A stretch of 64,000 nt of DNA from Lysinibacillus mangiferihumi (GTDB lineage Bacteria > Bacillota > Bacilli > Bacillales_A > Planococcaceae): positions 62,001-126,000 of the forward strand of contig NZ_PYWM01000008.1 of NCBI RefSeq assembly GCF_003049665.1. The letters are read 5' to 3'. The notes under the pieces were generated by a model. That model was not told the DNA's origin. It did no database searches and saw only the letters and a program-made list of their open reading frames with translations. Shown piece after piece: positions 17,937 through 24,906 of the stretch. The stretch's first letter is position 1; each line of letters opens with the position of its first letter. The translations under genes were made by a program, and so were the position numbers.

Positions 17937-19193
17937 ATGGAACACGCTACATATAGTAAGCAACGGCTAAAATTCTATTCGCAATTTCCTAATTTCTTTT
18001 TTGATTTTGAAGATCTAGAATATGCTTTATACGATGTGATGGAACTGCAAAAAGAGAAGATAGACGAGATTTATTACGCCACAAAGATGCTATGGCAAAT
18101 CTTTTTAAAAGTTGGAAAACAATTTAAGCATTTAACAGACGAACAGCTTTTTGCTCTTGGCATTCGGTCAGAAATGATGCCTTATATCGAATTGGATTAT
18201 TTACAGCAACAGTCCATCCTTGCTCGTTTTGATTTTATTTGTACGGAGGAAGGCGATATAAAATGTCTAGAACTGAATGGAGAAACACCATTTCTTGTCC
18301 AAGAAACGTTTGAAATGAATGAACAGCTCTGTCAGCATTTCCAACTAGAAAATCCTAATGATGTATCAGCATTGCAAAAAACGCTTTCTGGTGCACTTTT
18401 TGCTGCAATGCATTATTTACATGATGTTAAAAAACCTAAAATAGTTATAACAGGAAAAACGGCTGAAGAGGATTTTGAGGAATATTGCCAGGTGAATTTT
18501 TTGAAAACTTGTGTCCCGTTTGATGTTGAATATGTACCTATCCAAAAGCTAATTATTTTTTCTAAAGATACGCCTAGCGTAATGAGAGGGCTTTATACAC
18601 CTTCAATGGAAAAAATCGATATTTTATATCGCCCTGCACATCCAGTGGAGTTTTTAATTGACGATATAGCATCTGATGGTGAAAGAATTGGTCTGCAATT
18701 ACTAGAACTTGTAAAAGATCGTAAGCTTGCCATTATTAATGCGCCAGCGGCCTATGTTCTTCAGTCCAAAATTTTATTATGGCTAATTTGGGAGCGGAAA
18801 AATGATCCACTATTATTTAATGCGGAGGAGCGGTCTGCAATTAATAAGTACATGTTACCAACCTATTTGTCCGCAGAGCCATTTGTAGCAGATGGAGTGC
18901 CCTTTGTGAAAAAACCTGTCTATTCTCGTGAAGGCAATACAGTAGAAATTTATGCCGGAGACGGCTCGAAAACAAATGCATCTGCCTACACACATTATGA
19001 TGATAATTTGTTTATTTACCAGCAGTACGTTGAAATGCCTGCCATCAATATTCAACAGACGGATGGCTTCCATTCTAAGAAATGGCTCATCGGCTCTTTT
19101 ATCGCTGATAATCGCGCGTGTGGTTTGTCTTGTCGCGTAGGCAATCAAATTACTGAATGGGATTCCCATTGGTTAGCTATAGGCTATAAATAA
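17937..19193 (+). CDS. Glutathionylspermidine synthase-like ATP-grasp protein (YgiC/YjfC type)
   Basis: 418 residues matching the C-terminal synthetase domain of glutathionylspermidine synthase: FDFICTEEGDIKCLELNGETP (ATP/metal site) near residue 100, FVKKPVYSREG near 325 and CGLSCRVGNQITEWDSHW at the end. The amidase domain of E. coli Gsp is absent. The real substrate is unknown, as glutathione and glutathionylspermidine are unusual in Bacillaceae. It starts 24 bp after the YgiB-like gene with AAAGGAGG, so the two form an operon. Confidence 0.85.
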   Translation: MEHATYSKQRLKFYSQFPNFFFDFEDLEYALYDVMELQKEKIDEIYYATKMLWQIFLKVGKQFKHLTDEQLFALGIRSEMMPYIELDYLQQQSILARFDFICTEEGDIKCLELNGETPFLVQETFEMNEQLCQHFQLENPNDVSALQKTLSGALFAAMHYLHDVKKPKIVITGKTAEEDFEEYCQVNFLKTCVPFDVEYVPIQKLIIFSKDTPSVMRGLYTPSMEKIDILYRPAHPVEFLIDDIASDGERIGLQLLELVKDRKLAIINAPAAYVLQSKILLWLIWERKNDPLLFNAEERSAINKYMLPTYLSAEPFVADGVPFVKKPVYSREGNTVEIYAGDGSKTNASAYTHYDDNLFIYQQYVEMPAINIQQTDGFHSKKWLIGSFIADNRACGLSCRVGNQITEWDSHWLAIGYK

Positions 19194-19194
19194 G

Positions 19195-19250
19195 GTAAAA
19201 CCCACTTTGCTTTCCGTCTATGCAGGAGGCTCAGTGGATTTTACTTTCCA
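19195..19250. terminator. Possible bidirectional terminator
   Basis: GTAAAACCCACT near 19195 and AGTGGATTTTAC near 19236 form a stem with one mismatch, between the convergent synthetase-like and ybaK-like genes. Confidence 0.5.
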
Positions 19251-19260
19251 TTTTAGTTTA

Positions 19261-19734
19261 TTAATCTTTCCAACCTTTACAGACATCAATCCATTGTTGA
19301 TAAGGTGTATATGCTTCTAGCTCGTGAATGCTAAGTTCAATAGCGGAATTGCTGCTGCCACAGGCAGGAAATACCGTTGCAAAACGTTTAAGCGATTCAT
19401 CTAAGTAAACGGCAACTCCATCATGAATACCGAATGGGCAAACACCCCCGATATCATGTCCAATACGTTCATTGACTTCTTCCTTGGCAAGCATTTTAGC
19501 CTTCGTGCCAAAAATCGCTTTATATTTAGCATTGTCAATTTTGGCATCACCCGCTGCTACAATTAAAATCGCCCCATCATTTACAAGAAATGATAGTGTT
19601 TTAGCGATACGCTCGGGTTCACAGCCAAGTGCTTTTGCAGCCATTTCAACGGTTGCTGAGCTTTCACTTAGTTCCTGTATTTTGTGTTGTAAATTCCACT
19701 GTGCAAAATGGTCGCGTACTTTTTCAATTGCCAT
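19261..19734 (-). CDS. YbaK/EbsC-family aminoacyl-tRNA deacylase-like protein
   Basis: 157 residues, a single YbaK-like domain. Family members hydrolyse mis-acylated tRNAs such as Cys-tRNA(Pro). Visible signatures are AKTLSFLVNDGAILIVAAGDAKID (central sheet), KAKMLAKEEV, the glycine-rich GGVCPFG substrate loop, and the ATVFPACGSSNSAIEL C-terminal motif. GGAGGG lies before the ATG. Which mischarged tRNA it edits cannot be told. Monocistronic. Confidence 0.9.
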   Translation of the reverse strand: MAIEKVRDHFAQWNLQHKIQELSESSATVEMAAKALGCEPERIAKTLSFLVNDGAILIVAAGDAKIDNAKYKAIFGTKAKMLAKEEVNERIGHDIGGVCPFGIHDGVAVYLDESLKRFATVFPACGSSNSAIELSIHELEAYTPYQQWIDVCKGWKD

Positions 19735-19897
19735 TTAAAACCCTCCTTGCTGTGTTCTTTATCTATTTTAACATAATTTTCAGAATTTAAAGTTATTACG
19801 TTGGATGCACAACAAGTTTTGATGTGGAATATTTTGTAACTTTCTTTCTGTTGGCAACGTCCAATTAGGCAAACGTTTGAGTAAGGAAGTGAAGCAC

Positions 19898-20338
19898 TTG
19901 AGTTATAGAAGAATTATTTCTTGTGTGGTTATTGTAAGTATGCTAGTTATAGCCATTTTTCCATGCAAAGCAAACGCAACAAGTTGGGCATATCCTTTCG
20001 TTGTTTGGGACAATTATATTTATGTGATGAGCGATGAAAATGTAAAAAATATTGATAAAGAAATTGGAGAAGTCACGAAGTATTCCGATATGGAAAAATA
20101 TGAAGGTAACTTTTCAAATGTATACCCAAAAGGGACGAAATATTATTCAATTGTTGGTATTAATACGGATGATACAATTGCCGTCCAAGTTGGAGACAAT
20201 CAGTATATCAAAGCCTTTCGAGAAGGACCCTATACTTACAAAAAAAGCTATATACACTATATCTTTAAAGGTTTGGGGATTTTAGCGTTTTTATTTGTCG
20301 TATTCTTTATCTATTCTCAAACTCGCAAGAAACTTTAG
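19898..20338 (+). CDS. Hypothetical membrane-anchored extracytoplasmic protein
   Basis: 146 residues from TTG 19898; AAGGAAG stands eight bases before it, whereas the upstream TTG at 19877 has none. There is an N-terminal signal/anchor (~7-24, ending ..CKANA), an outside domain rich in Tyr and Asp, and a C-terminal membrane helix (~120-138) with a basic end. No family is recognised. It is followed by two short genes with tight spacing, suggesting a three-gene operon of unknown role. Confidence 0.7.
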   Translation: MSYRRIISCVVIVSMLVIAIFPCKANATSWAYPFVVWDNYIYVMSDENVKNIDKEIGEVTKYSDMEKYEGNFSNVYPKGTKYYSIVGINTDDTIAVQVGDNQYIKAFREGPYTYKKSYIHYIFKGLGILAFLFVVFFIYSQTRKKL

Positions 20339-20370
20339 CAATCCATATGTTGGATAAGGAGGAATCACTA

Positions 20371-20550
20371 ATGAAGTATATTAAAGGCTTATATGGAGCA
20401 CTTGTACTAATGATGGTCGTTATGTTAATAAGCACAACTATATTGCAAGATCAATATTCGGGGATAGCTATGTTCATTTGTCTAGGATTATTTTTAATTG
20501 GCACAGCCTTTTTTATAAATGCCAAACATTTAAAGAATGAAGATTTATGA
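20371..20550 (+). CDS. Hypothetical two-helix membrane protein, 59 aa
   Basis: Begins at ATG 20371 with AAGGAGG; the longer frame from 20347 would read through the ribosome site. Two hydrophobic segments (about residues 5-24 and 31-50) are linked by a short polar turn. It overlaps the next gene by 4 bp (ATGA). Function unknown. Confidence 0.65.
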   Translation: MKYIKGLYGALVLMMVVMLISTTILQDQYSGIAMFICLGLFLIGTAFFINAKHLKNEDL

Positions 20551-20789
20551 AAGATTACAATTATACAGATTTGCTGCATGATCTAACGATGGGGAGAGAA
20601 ATTCATTTCATTTATAAAAAAGAAAATTACTATATAGGTCGTGGAGCTGGTCAGTTTATGTTTTGGAAATTCTATGATTCAGCGAGTGAAATAATTGGCC
20701 AAAACGCTGAAGATTTACTTCGAAAGATTAAACTGGATGGTCAATTAATCAAGGAATTGTGGGATTCCATTGAAATTGATGTTTACTAA
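20547..20789 (+). CDS. Hypothetical small soluble protein, 80 aa
   Basis: The ATG overlaps the TGA of the preceding gene, so it is translationally coupled. The protein is soluble and rich in aromatic and charged residues (IHFIYKKENYYIGRG, FMFWKFYD), ending in an Asp/Ile-rich helix. It resembles the small-fold proteins found as immunity partners in toxin systems, but no specific family is recognised, so that comparison is only a guess. Confidence 0.65.
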   Translation: MKDYNYTDLLHDLTMGREIHFIYKKENYYIGRGAGQFMFWKFYDSASEIIGQNAEDLLRKIKLDGQLIKELWDSIEIDVY

Positions 20790-20893
20790 TGTGCGTGCTG
20801 ACTAGGAATGAAAATTTGATATAAAAGGTTTTGGTGGAAAAAAGTGCAATTAAAAAGTGTGAAGAACAGCAATTGTTAAAGGAGGCGTTCAGT

Positions 20894-20947
20894 ATGAAAA
20901 ATACGAGATTGAATGTGATTGGTTACAAGGGGATAACGCCTTACTAA
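20894..20947 (+). CDS. Putative 17-residue leader peptide
   Basis: AAAGGAGG at 20879-20886 and ATG at 20894 open a 17-codon frame ending GYKGITPY-stop. Its last codons form the left arm of a hairpin (20929-20939 with 20960-20969). That hairpin competes with a second one masking the ribosome site of the following gene. This is the layout of ribosome-stalling leader peptides. Confidence 0.5.
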   Translation: MKNTRLNVIGYKGITPY

Positions 20948-20987
20948 CAAAGTTATTTAGCGTTTCCCCGAAAAATGAAAGGGGAAA
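20929..20987 (+). promoter_or_regulatory. Competing hairpins before a truncated acetyltransferase
   Basis: Hairpin 1 pairs GGGGATAACGC (20929-20939) with GCGTTTCCCC (20960-20969). Hairpin 2 pairs TTTCCCC (20963-20969) with GGGGAAA (20981-20987), which contains the AAAGGGG ribosome site for the ATG at 20994. The two cannot form together. Confidence 0.5.
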
Positions 20988-20993
20988 ATTAAG

Positions 20994-21071
20994 ATGGAAC
21001 AAAATGTCCAAATTGTCGAATTAAATGCAGAAAACTGGTATGACTGTTGTAAATTAAAGATATTAGAGTAA
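20994..21071 (+). pseudogene. 5' remnant of a GNAT acetyltransferase gene
   Basis: The frame from ATG 20994 reads 25 residues (..VELNAENWYDCCKLKILE) and stops. The start resembles the first strand and helix of PaiA/BltD-like acetyltransferases (xxAENWxxCxxL). Further stops follow in the same frame, and the rest of the ~150-residue protein is gone. Confidence 0.5.
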
Positions 21072-21101
21072 CAGGTTTGATAGAGTAGTTGAATAAGGAA
21101 T

Positions 21102-21128
21102 AGGACCATTCTTTGGTCCTTTTCTTTT
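21102..21128 (+). terminator. Short hairpin terminator
   Basis: AGGACC (21102-21107) pairs with GGTCCT (21115-21120), followed by TTTCTTTT. It lies just before the next gene's ribosome site. Confidence 0.6.
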
Positions 21129-21143
21129 ATGGAGGTAGGATTT

Positions 21144-21593
21144 ATGGATGGTAATTATAAATGTTGTATCGATATTCGACTGAGCGGTGGAGATATACAA
21201 TTCGACGTTTCCGATGATACGCAGCTATTTCGTTTTAAATCAGGTATAGGCTTTGTAGCAATTCCGCATTTTTTTATAACGTTATCGGCACTTTATAAAG
21301 AAGAAATCAGCGAGGCACAGCTAGATTGTCACGGGAATGCTGATTATTATTTATTTTCAAGTGATGGTCAAAACCTTTTTATTGAACATGTAGGCCATTA
21401 TCCACAACGTACAGATACATATCAATTTAAGCTAAAGGCTTATATGGAAGCTATTTCTTGCGCATTTTTAAGCTATCTACAGCAACTTGAAAAGGAAGGG
21501 ATATTACCTTTAAAAGAACAAGAATTTGGTCATCCATTAGGTGATGATGTATTACATGCATTTGATAATTTTTCCGCTGTTCTAAGTAGCTGA
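21144..21593 (+). CDS. Hypothetical protein, 149 aa
   Basis: The start is set at ATG 21144, because the upstream ATG (21129) is part of the GGAGGT ribosome site. A soluble alpha/beta protein with no recognised family, signal peptide or membrane segment. Two histidines and a Cys occur (QLDCHGNADYY). It ends five bases before the long frame that contains the esterase gene. Function unknown. Confidence 0.7.
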   Translation: MDGNYKCCIDIRLSGGDIQFDVSDDTQLFRFKSGIGFVAIPHFFITLSALYKEEISEAQLDCHGNADYYLFSSDGQNLFIEHVGHYPQRTDTYQFKLKAYMEAISCAFLSYLQQLEKEGILPLKEQEFGHPLGDDVLHAFDNFSAVLSS

Positions 21594-21675
21594 GTTCGTG
21601 GTAATTTGCGACTATTTATTGGATACTTTATGTGAGAGAACGTCAAAGTATATTTTAGCGAGGGATTCAATTATT

Positions 21676-22416
21676 ATGATGAACATTGTACCACCTAAGC
21701 CTTTTTTCTATAAAGGTGGAAAGCAAGCGGTTTTATTATTACATTCTTTTACAAGCAATACGATGGATATGAAAAAACTAGGAAAGTATTTGCAACAGCA
21801 CAATTATACTTGTTATGCACCTTTGTACAAAGGACATGGTTTACCAGCAGAAGAATTGCTGACATTTGGACCGACTGATTGGTGGGAGGATGTACGACAA
21901 GCTTACCAGTTGTTGAAGGATGAAGGGTATGAAAAAATAGCGGTAATCGGCCTTTCTCTTGGTGGAGTGTTTGCCTTAAAAGTAGCTCAAGAATTAGAGG
22001 TAAATGGTGTTGTGACAATGTCCGTACCAAGACATAGGGAAGCTTTATTTCTTCAAAAGCGCGCCTTTTATTATGCAAAGGAATACAAACGACTCGAAGG
22101 AAAAAACGAGGACCAAATAAATATAGAAATGGCCCTTCTACAAAATTTGCCTAACCATACATTGGTGGAATTTCAACAGTTAATTGATGTAACAATGGAT
22201 AAGTTGGCATTGATTACAACGCCCATTCGAATAATGTATGGTGCATTGGATGATCCGTTGTATAAAGAAAGTGCCGAAGTTATTTTTCACAACGTTGTGT
22301 CGCAGCATAAAATAATAAAAGGGTATCCAAACTCTAAACATTTGATGACATTAGGATTAGATAGGCATGACTTAAACCAGGATATACTTGCTTTTTTACA
22401 TGATTTAACGTGGTAG
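21676..22416 (+). CDS. Alpha/beta hydrolase, Est30-type carboxylesterase
   Basis: 246 residues from ATG 21676, equal to the length of Geobacillus Est30 and B. subtilis YvaK relatives. Oxyanion region LLLHSFTSNTMDMKKL; nucleophile Ser in IGLSLGGVFA (~93); acid Asp in YGALDDPLY; His in NSKHLMTLG. The family hydrolyses short- to medium-chain esters in the cytoplasm. The frame is open back to 21598, but the extra residues do not fit the family. Ribosome site is weak (GAGGG). A hairpin follows. Confidence 0.88.
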   Translation: MMNIVPPKPFFYKGGKQAVLLLHSFTSNTMDMKKLGKYLQQHNYTCYAPLYKGHGLPAEELLTFGPTDWWEDVRQAYQLLKDEGYEKIAVIGLSLGGVFALKVAQELEVNGVVTMSVPRHREALFLQKRAFYYAKEYKRLEGKNEDQINIEMALLQNLPNHTLVEFQQLIDVTMDKLALITTPIRIMYGALDDPLYKESAEVIFHNVVSQHKIIKGYPNSKHLMTLGLDRHDLNQDILAFLHDLTW

Positions 22417-22441
22417 TTTCAATCAAGTTAATTCCATCAAA

Positions 22442-22469
22442 ACAGTGGGAAATCAATACTTCCCACTGT
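22442..22469. terminator. Convergent hairpin between esterase and EamA genes
   Basis: ACAGTGGGAA (22442-22451) and TTCCCACTGT (22460-22469) form a perfect 10-bp stem. Confidence 0.65.
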
Positions 22470-22481
22470 GTCTTCCTTCAT

Positions 22482-23360
22482 TTAGTGTTTTATAAATTTC
22501 AGTGATTTCGTTTTTATTTCACTAACAAAAGTTGAGGCTAGTAGTAATATACCCCCAAGTATTTGAAGCATTGTCATGTGCTCTTGTAGAATAAAAGCGG
22601 AAATCAAGATGGCTACAAAGGGATCAACATAGCTGAGCATGGCAATACTTTGCCCCTTTAATTTCTCCATACCCGAGAAGAATAGCCAAAATCCAATCCC
22701 CGTATTAAAAATCCCTAAAATTAAAATAAAAGGAATGGATGAACCAGATACTTTTACGATATCAAAACCGGACGTTAACAAAACGTAAGGCAAGAGAAGT
22801 ACAGCGGTAGTTCCAAGCTGAATAATAGTCAGTTCCAGTTTTTCTATATCCTGAATGAATTTATTTAATAACAATAATATAGCGTAAAAAGCGGCGGCAA
22901 TTAATCCATAAAAAAGTCCAAGAAGATCATCAGTTTTTGATGCACTTAGACCTTCACCGACAATACACACTAAACCGGTAATCGCAACCAGAACGCATAC
23001 AATTTTTTTACAAGACAATGGTTCTTTCAGTACGTATGGAGAAAGAAGCATGACAAACACAGGCGCAAAATAATAGCCAAGTGTTGCATTGGCGATTGTC
23101 GTATAGTCGTAGGATTGGTAAAGGAAAATCCAATTTCCCCCCAAGGCAATACTAGAAAACACCAAAATGACAGCATTCGCTTTTACCAACTGCCATGCTA
23201 TTGTTTTCTTCAAAATAAAAAAGACGATTGTTAAAAACAAGCATCCAATAAAACTGCTTAGCAAAGCTCTTTCGCTCGAAGATAGGTCAATATTTCGTAC
23301 TACTAAACCAATTGTACCGAAAATGACCATGGATAAAATAAACTGAATGTTTGATTTCAT
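22482..23360 (-). CDS. EamA/DMT-family transporter
   Basis: A 292-residue drug/metabolite transporter with ten predicted membrane helices in two five-helix repeats. Family features are GTIGLVVRN at the start, the YTTIANATLGYYFAPVFVMLL segment (helix 3-4) and the second-repeat SYVDPFVAILISAFIL. Members export amino acids, nucleosides or drugs; the substrate here is unknown. The ATG at 23360 has AAGGAG, but this site lies on the arm of an inverted repeat whose partner is inside an upstream 32-codon leader ORF. Expression is therefore likely controlled at translation. Confidence 0.92.
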   Translation of the reverse strand: MKSNIQFILSMVIFGTIGLVVRNIDLSSSERALLSSFIGCLFLTIVFFILKKTIAWQLVKANAVILVFSSIALGGNWIFLYQSYDYTTIANATLGYYFAPVFVMLLSPYVLKEPLSCKKIVCVLVAITGLVCIVGEGLSASKTDDLLGLFYGLIAAAFYAILLLLNKFIQDIEKLELTIIQLGTTAVLLLPYVLLTSGFDIVKVSGSSIPFILILGIFNTGIGFWLFFSGMEKLKGQSIAMLSYVDPFVAILISAFILQEHMTMLQILGGILLLASTFVSEIKTKSLKFIKH

Positions 23361-23361
23361 T

Positions 23362-23443
23362 GTATACTCCTTCGAATCTGCGAAACAGCTTATATCTCGC
23401 AGATTCTTAATCTGTTTTGTATATAAGCTTATTCGGAGTATAC
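23362..23443 (-). promoter_or_regulatory. Candidate translational attenuator masking the EamA ribosome site
   Basis: On the minus strand, GTATACTCC (23435-23443) can pair with GGAGTATAC (23362-23370), which contains the Shine-Dalgarno; pairing extends through CGAAT/ATTCG with a small bulge. Inside lie two mutually exclusive hairpins: GAATCTGCG/CGCAGATTC (23398-23406 with 23374-23382) and AAGCTTATAT/ATATAAGCT (23421-23430 with 23388-23396). The outer left arm coincides with the leader codons from the last Pro of PPPP through Tyr, Thr and Pro. Confidence 0.7.
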
Positions 23444-23505
23444 GGTGGTGGCGGTGATGTTGAAAGTGGCTTCCAAACGCAAATATTTATATCGGATAAT
23501 GACAT
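23407..23505 (-). CDS. Leader peptide of the EamA transporter, 32 aa, with PPPP
   Basis: ATG 23505 has a perfect AGGAGG eight bases upstream. The 32-codon frame contains ICVWKPLSTSPPPPYTPNK and ends with TAA at 23407-23409, 46 bases before the transporter ATG. Four consecutive prolines (CCG CCA CCA CCG) followed by Tyr-Thr-Pro form a classic slow or stalling site for ribosomes, relieved by EF-P. The stalled ribosome would cover the arm that masks the transporter ribosome site. There is no signal peptide and no other role is apparent. Confidence 0.7.
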   Translation of the reverse strand: MSLSDINICVWKPLSTSPPPPYTPNKLIYKTD

Positions 23506-23546
23506 GAGAAGTTCCTCCTGTTTCATAAAAAAATTATATTTTACTT

Positions 23547-23577
23547 ATTATACCATTAGGAATCTACGAAAAGTGAA
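23547..23577 (-). promoter_or_regulatory. Promoter of the leader-EamA transcript
   Basis: Minus-strand TATAAT (23547-23552) with a weak -35, TTCACT (23572-23577), at 19 bp. It would start an RNA with about 180 nt before the transporter ATG. Confidence 0.5.
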
Positions 23578-23628
23578 GTGAATTTTTTTGGTGACAAAAG
23601 GGGGACTTATTAATGAAATATGCAGAAA

Positions 23629-23788
23629 GAGAACTTTAGAGGAAATGATTCTTATTGGGAAGTCACATAGTCACGGTATGAATGGTTGTTAGAAATTGTA
23701 GCTCATATTTATCATCATTGGGGGAAATTACATGCTATGCTATGTACATAGTTATGGCATAGATTTGAAAGTGTCATTATTTGAATAG
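23629..23788 (+). pseudogene. Remnant of a DinB-like gene
   Basis: One frame reads LLEIVAHIYHHWGKLHAMLC and then stops; the next frame continues HSYGIDLKVSLFE. The HIYHHxGxLH core matches the metal-site helix of DinB proteins. Stops and a frameshift show it is dead. Confidence 0.5.
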
Positions 23789-23826
23789 TAGGTGAGTAAA
23801 TATATTGGGAAACCTTTCCAAATTGG

Positions 23827-24126
23827 GTGTGGATTATTTATTACACATTTATATTAGCAACATTGGGTGCTTCAATATTAAGTATTATCCGAAAGAAGAA
23901 CATTGTTTTATCGATTATTTCAGCAGTACTGACAATCACTATTCCGCTTATTAGTATTATAAATAGTATTGGGAGAGAGAAAGGCGTGGATGAATTTGAA
24001 CATTTAATTGCCCACTTACAACAAGGATCACCTTGGTCAATTTATGCAGTTACGGGATTCTTTTATTTAGTTGTTTGGTGGGCTATCTTTCTAATCAAAA
24101 GAAAAAAGAAGGAAGTCTCTTATTAA
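23827..24126 (+). CDS. Hypothetical membrane protein, 99 aa
   Basis: Three hydrophobic segments (about residues 4-22, 27-46, 72-92) with basic linkers (IIRKKN) and a Lys-rich C-terminus. Translation presumably starts at the GTG at 23827; the ribosome site is poor, so the start is uncertain. Followed at 25 bp by an ASCH-domain gene. No family recognised. Confidence 0.65.
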   Translation: MWIIYYTFILATLGASILSIIRKKNIVLSIISAVLTITIPLISIINSIGREKGVDEFEHLIAHLQQGSPWSIYAVTGFFYLVVWWAIFLIKRKKKEVSY

Positions 24127-24151
24127 ACTCGCAGAGGGAGGTGCAGTTCAA

Positions 24152-24487
24152 GTGTTACATCACATGGGCATATATGATGAATATTTGACATCAATAAAAG
24201 AAGGGAAAAAGACAATAGAGGTTCGATTAAATGATGAAAAGAGAAGGAAAATCAAAGTCGGAGACACTATTGAATTTATTAGGATTCCAGAAAAAAATGA
24301 AACATTTAGAGTGCAAGTAACAAAGTTGAGAAAATACGTTACTTTTGAAGAGCTGTATAATGATATACCTTTTAAAGAGTTTGATTGTGAAGGTTGGACA
24401 ATGAAAGAAATGTTAGACAGTACATATGAAATTTACACGCCAGAACAAGAAATAAAATGGGGAACATTAGCGATTACGATAAGATGA
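24152..24487 (+). CDS. ASCH-domain protein
   Basis: A 111-residue beta-barrel ASCH (PUA-like) protein. The family motif is visible as SIKEGKKTIEVRLNDEKRRKIKVGDTIEF (the GxKxxExR core near residues 18-25), ending WGTLAITI. ASCH proteins bind RNA or nucleosides, and some are N4-acetylcytidine amidohydrolases. GTG 24152 has GGGAGG upstream. The next small membrane-protein gene starts 12 bp later. Confidence 0.85.
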   Translation: MLHHMGIYDEYLTSIKEGKKTIEVRLNDEKRRKIKVGDTIEFIRIPEKNETFRVQVTKLRKYVTFEELYNDIPFKEFDCEGWTMKEMLDSTYEIYTPEQEIKWGTLAITIR

Positions 24488-24499
24488 GAGGTAACTAAG

Positions 24500-24646
24500 G
24501 TGTGGAGTAAAAGTAAAATCTTCGCCATCTTTTTCTCAGTCATCTTTGGTGGACTGATTGCAGTGGGTTTTTACACTATTAATGATATACAAATCGAAAG
24601 CACCTATAAACTTGATGAGCAAAGCATTATTGAAAGAAATGGTTAA
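24500..24646 (+). CDS. Small membrane protein, 48 aa
   Basis: GTG 24500 is preceded by GAGAGG at eight bases. One membrane helix (about residues 6-26, IFAIFFSVIFGGLIAVGFY) and a short polar outside tail ending QSIIERNG. No family recognised. It probably belongs to the transcript of the preceding two genes. Confidence 0.55.
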   Translation: MWSKSKIFAIFFSVIFGGLIAVGFYTINDIQIESTYKLDEQSIIERNG

Positions 24647-24727
24647 CACTATTTACTCATAGATAATCGCGAGTTGTCTTTATCGAAGAACTTTTATGAG
24701 AGCAGCCGTGGGGTCAATAATGAAACT

Positions 24728-24846
24728 GGGAATCGCCACTAAAATGGGGGGAATCGCCACTAAGTCCCAAGAAAACGCCACAAAAACCGTGGGAATCGCC
24801 ACTAAGTCCCAAGAAAACGCCACAAAAATCGTGAGAATCGCCATAG
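24728..24846. repeat. 21-bp periodic intergenic repeat (GCCAC every 21 bp)
   Basis: GCCAC occurs at 24735, 24756, 24777, 24798 and 24819, with GCCAT at 24840: six sites spaced exactly 21 bp. Two unit types alternate, GGGAATCGCCACTAAGTCCC and AGAAAACGCCACAAAAA. No ORF crosses the region. Confidence 0.9.
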
Positions 24847-24860
24847 GTTCATACTAAACT

Positions 24861-24899
24861 AAAAAAGATGTGTACTGTAATGACTTCAGTACACATCTT
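24861..24899 (-). terminator. Terminator of the MCP gene
   Basis: AAGATGTGTACTG (24865-24877) pairs with CAGTACACATCTT (24887-24899); the A run at 24861-24866 supplies the U tail on the minus strand. Confidence 0.88.
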
Positions 24900-24906
24900 A
24901 TCCCCA

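Noticed and set aside
24728-24846. Repeats resembling a CRISPR array
   Set aside because: The repeats are contiguous with a 21-bp period and no unique spacers, and no cas genes are near.
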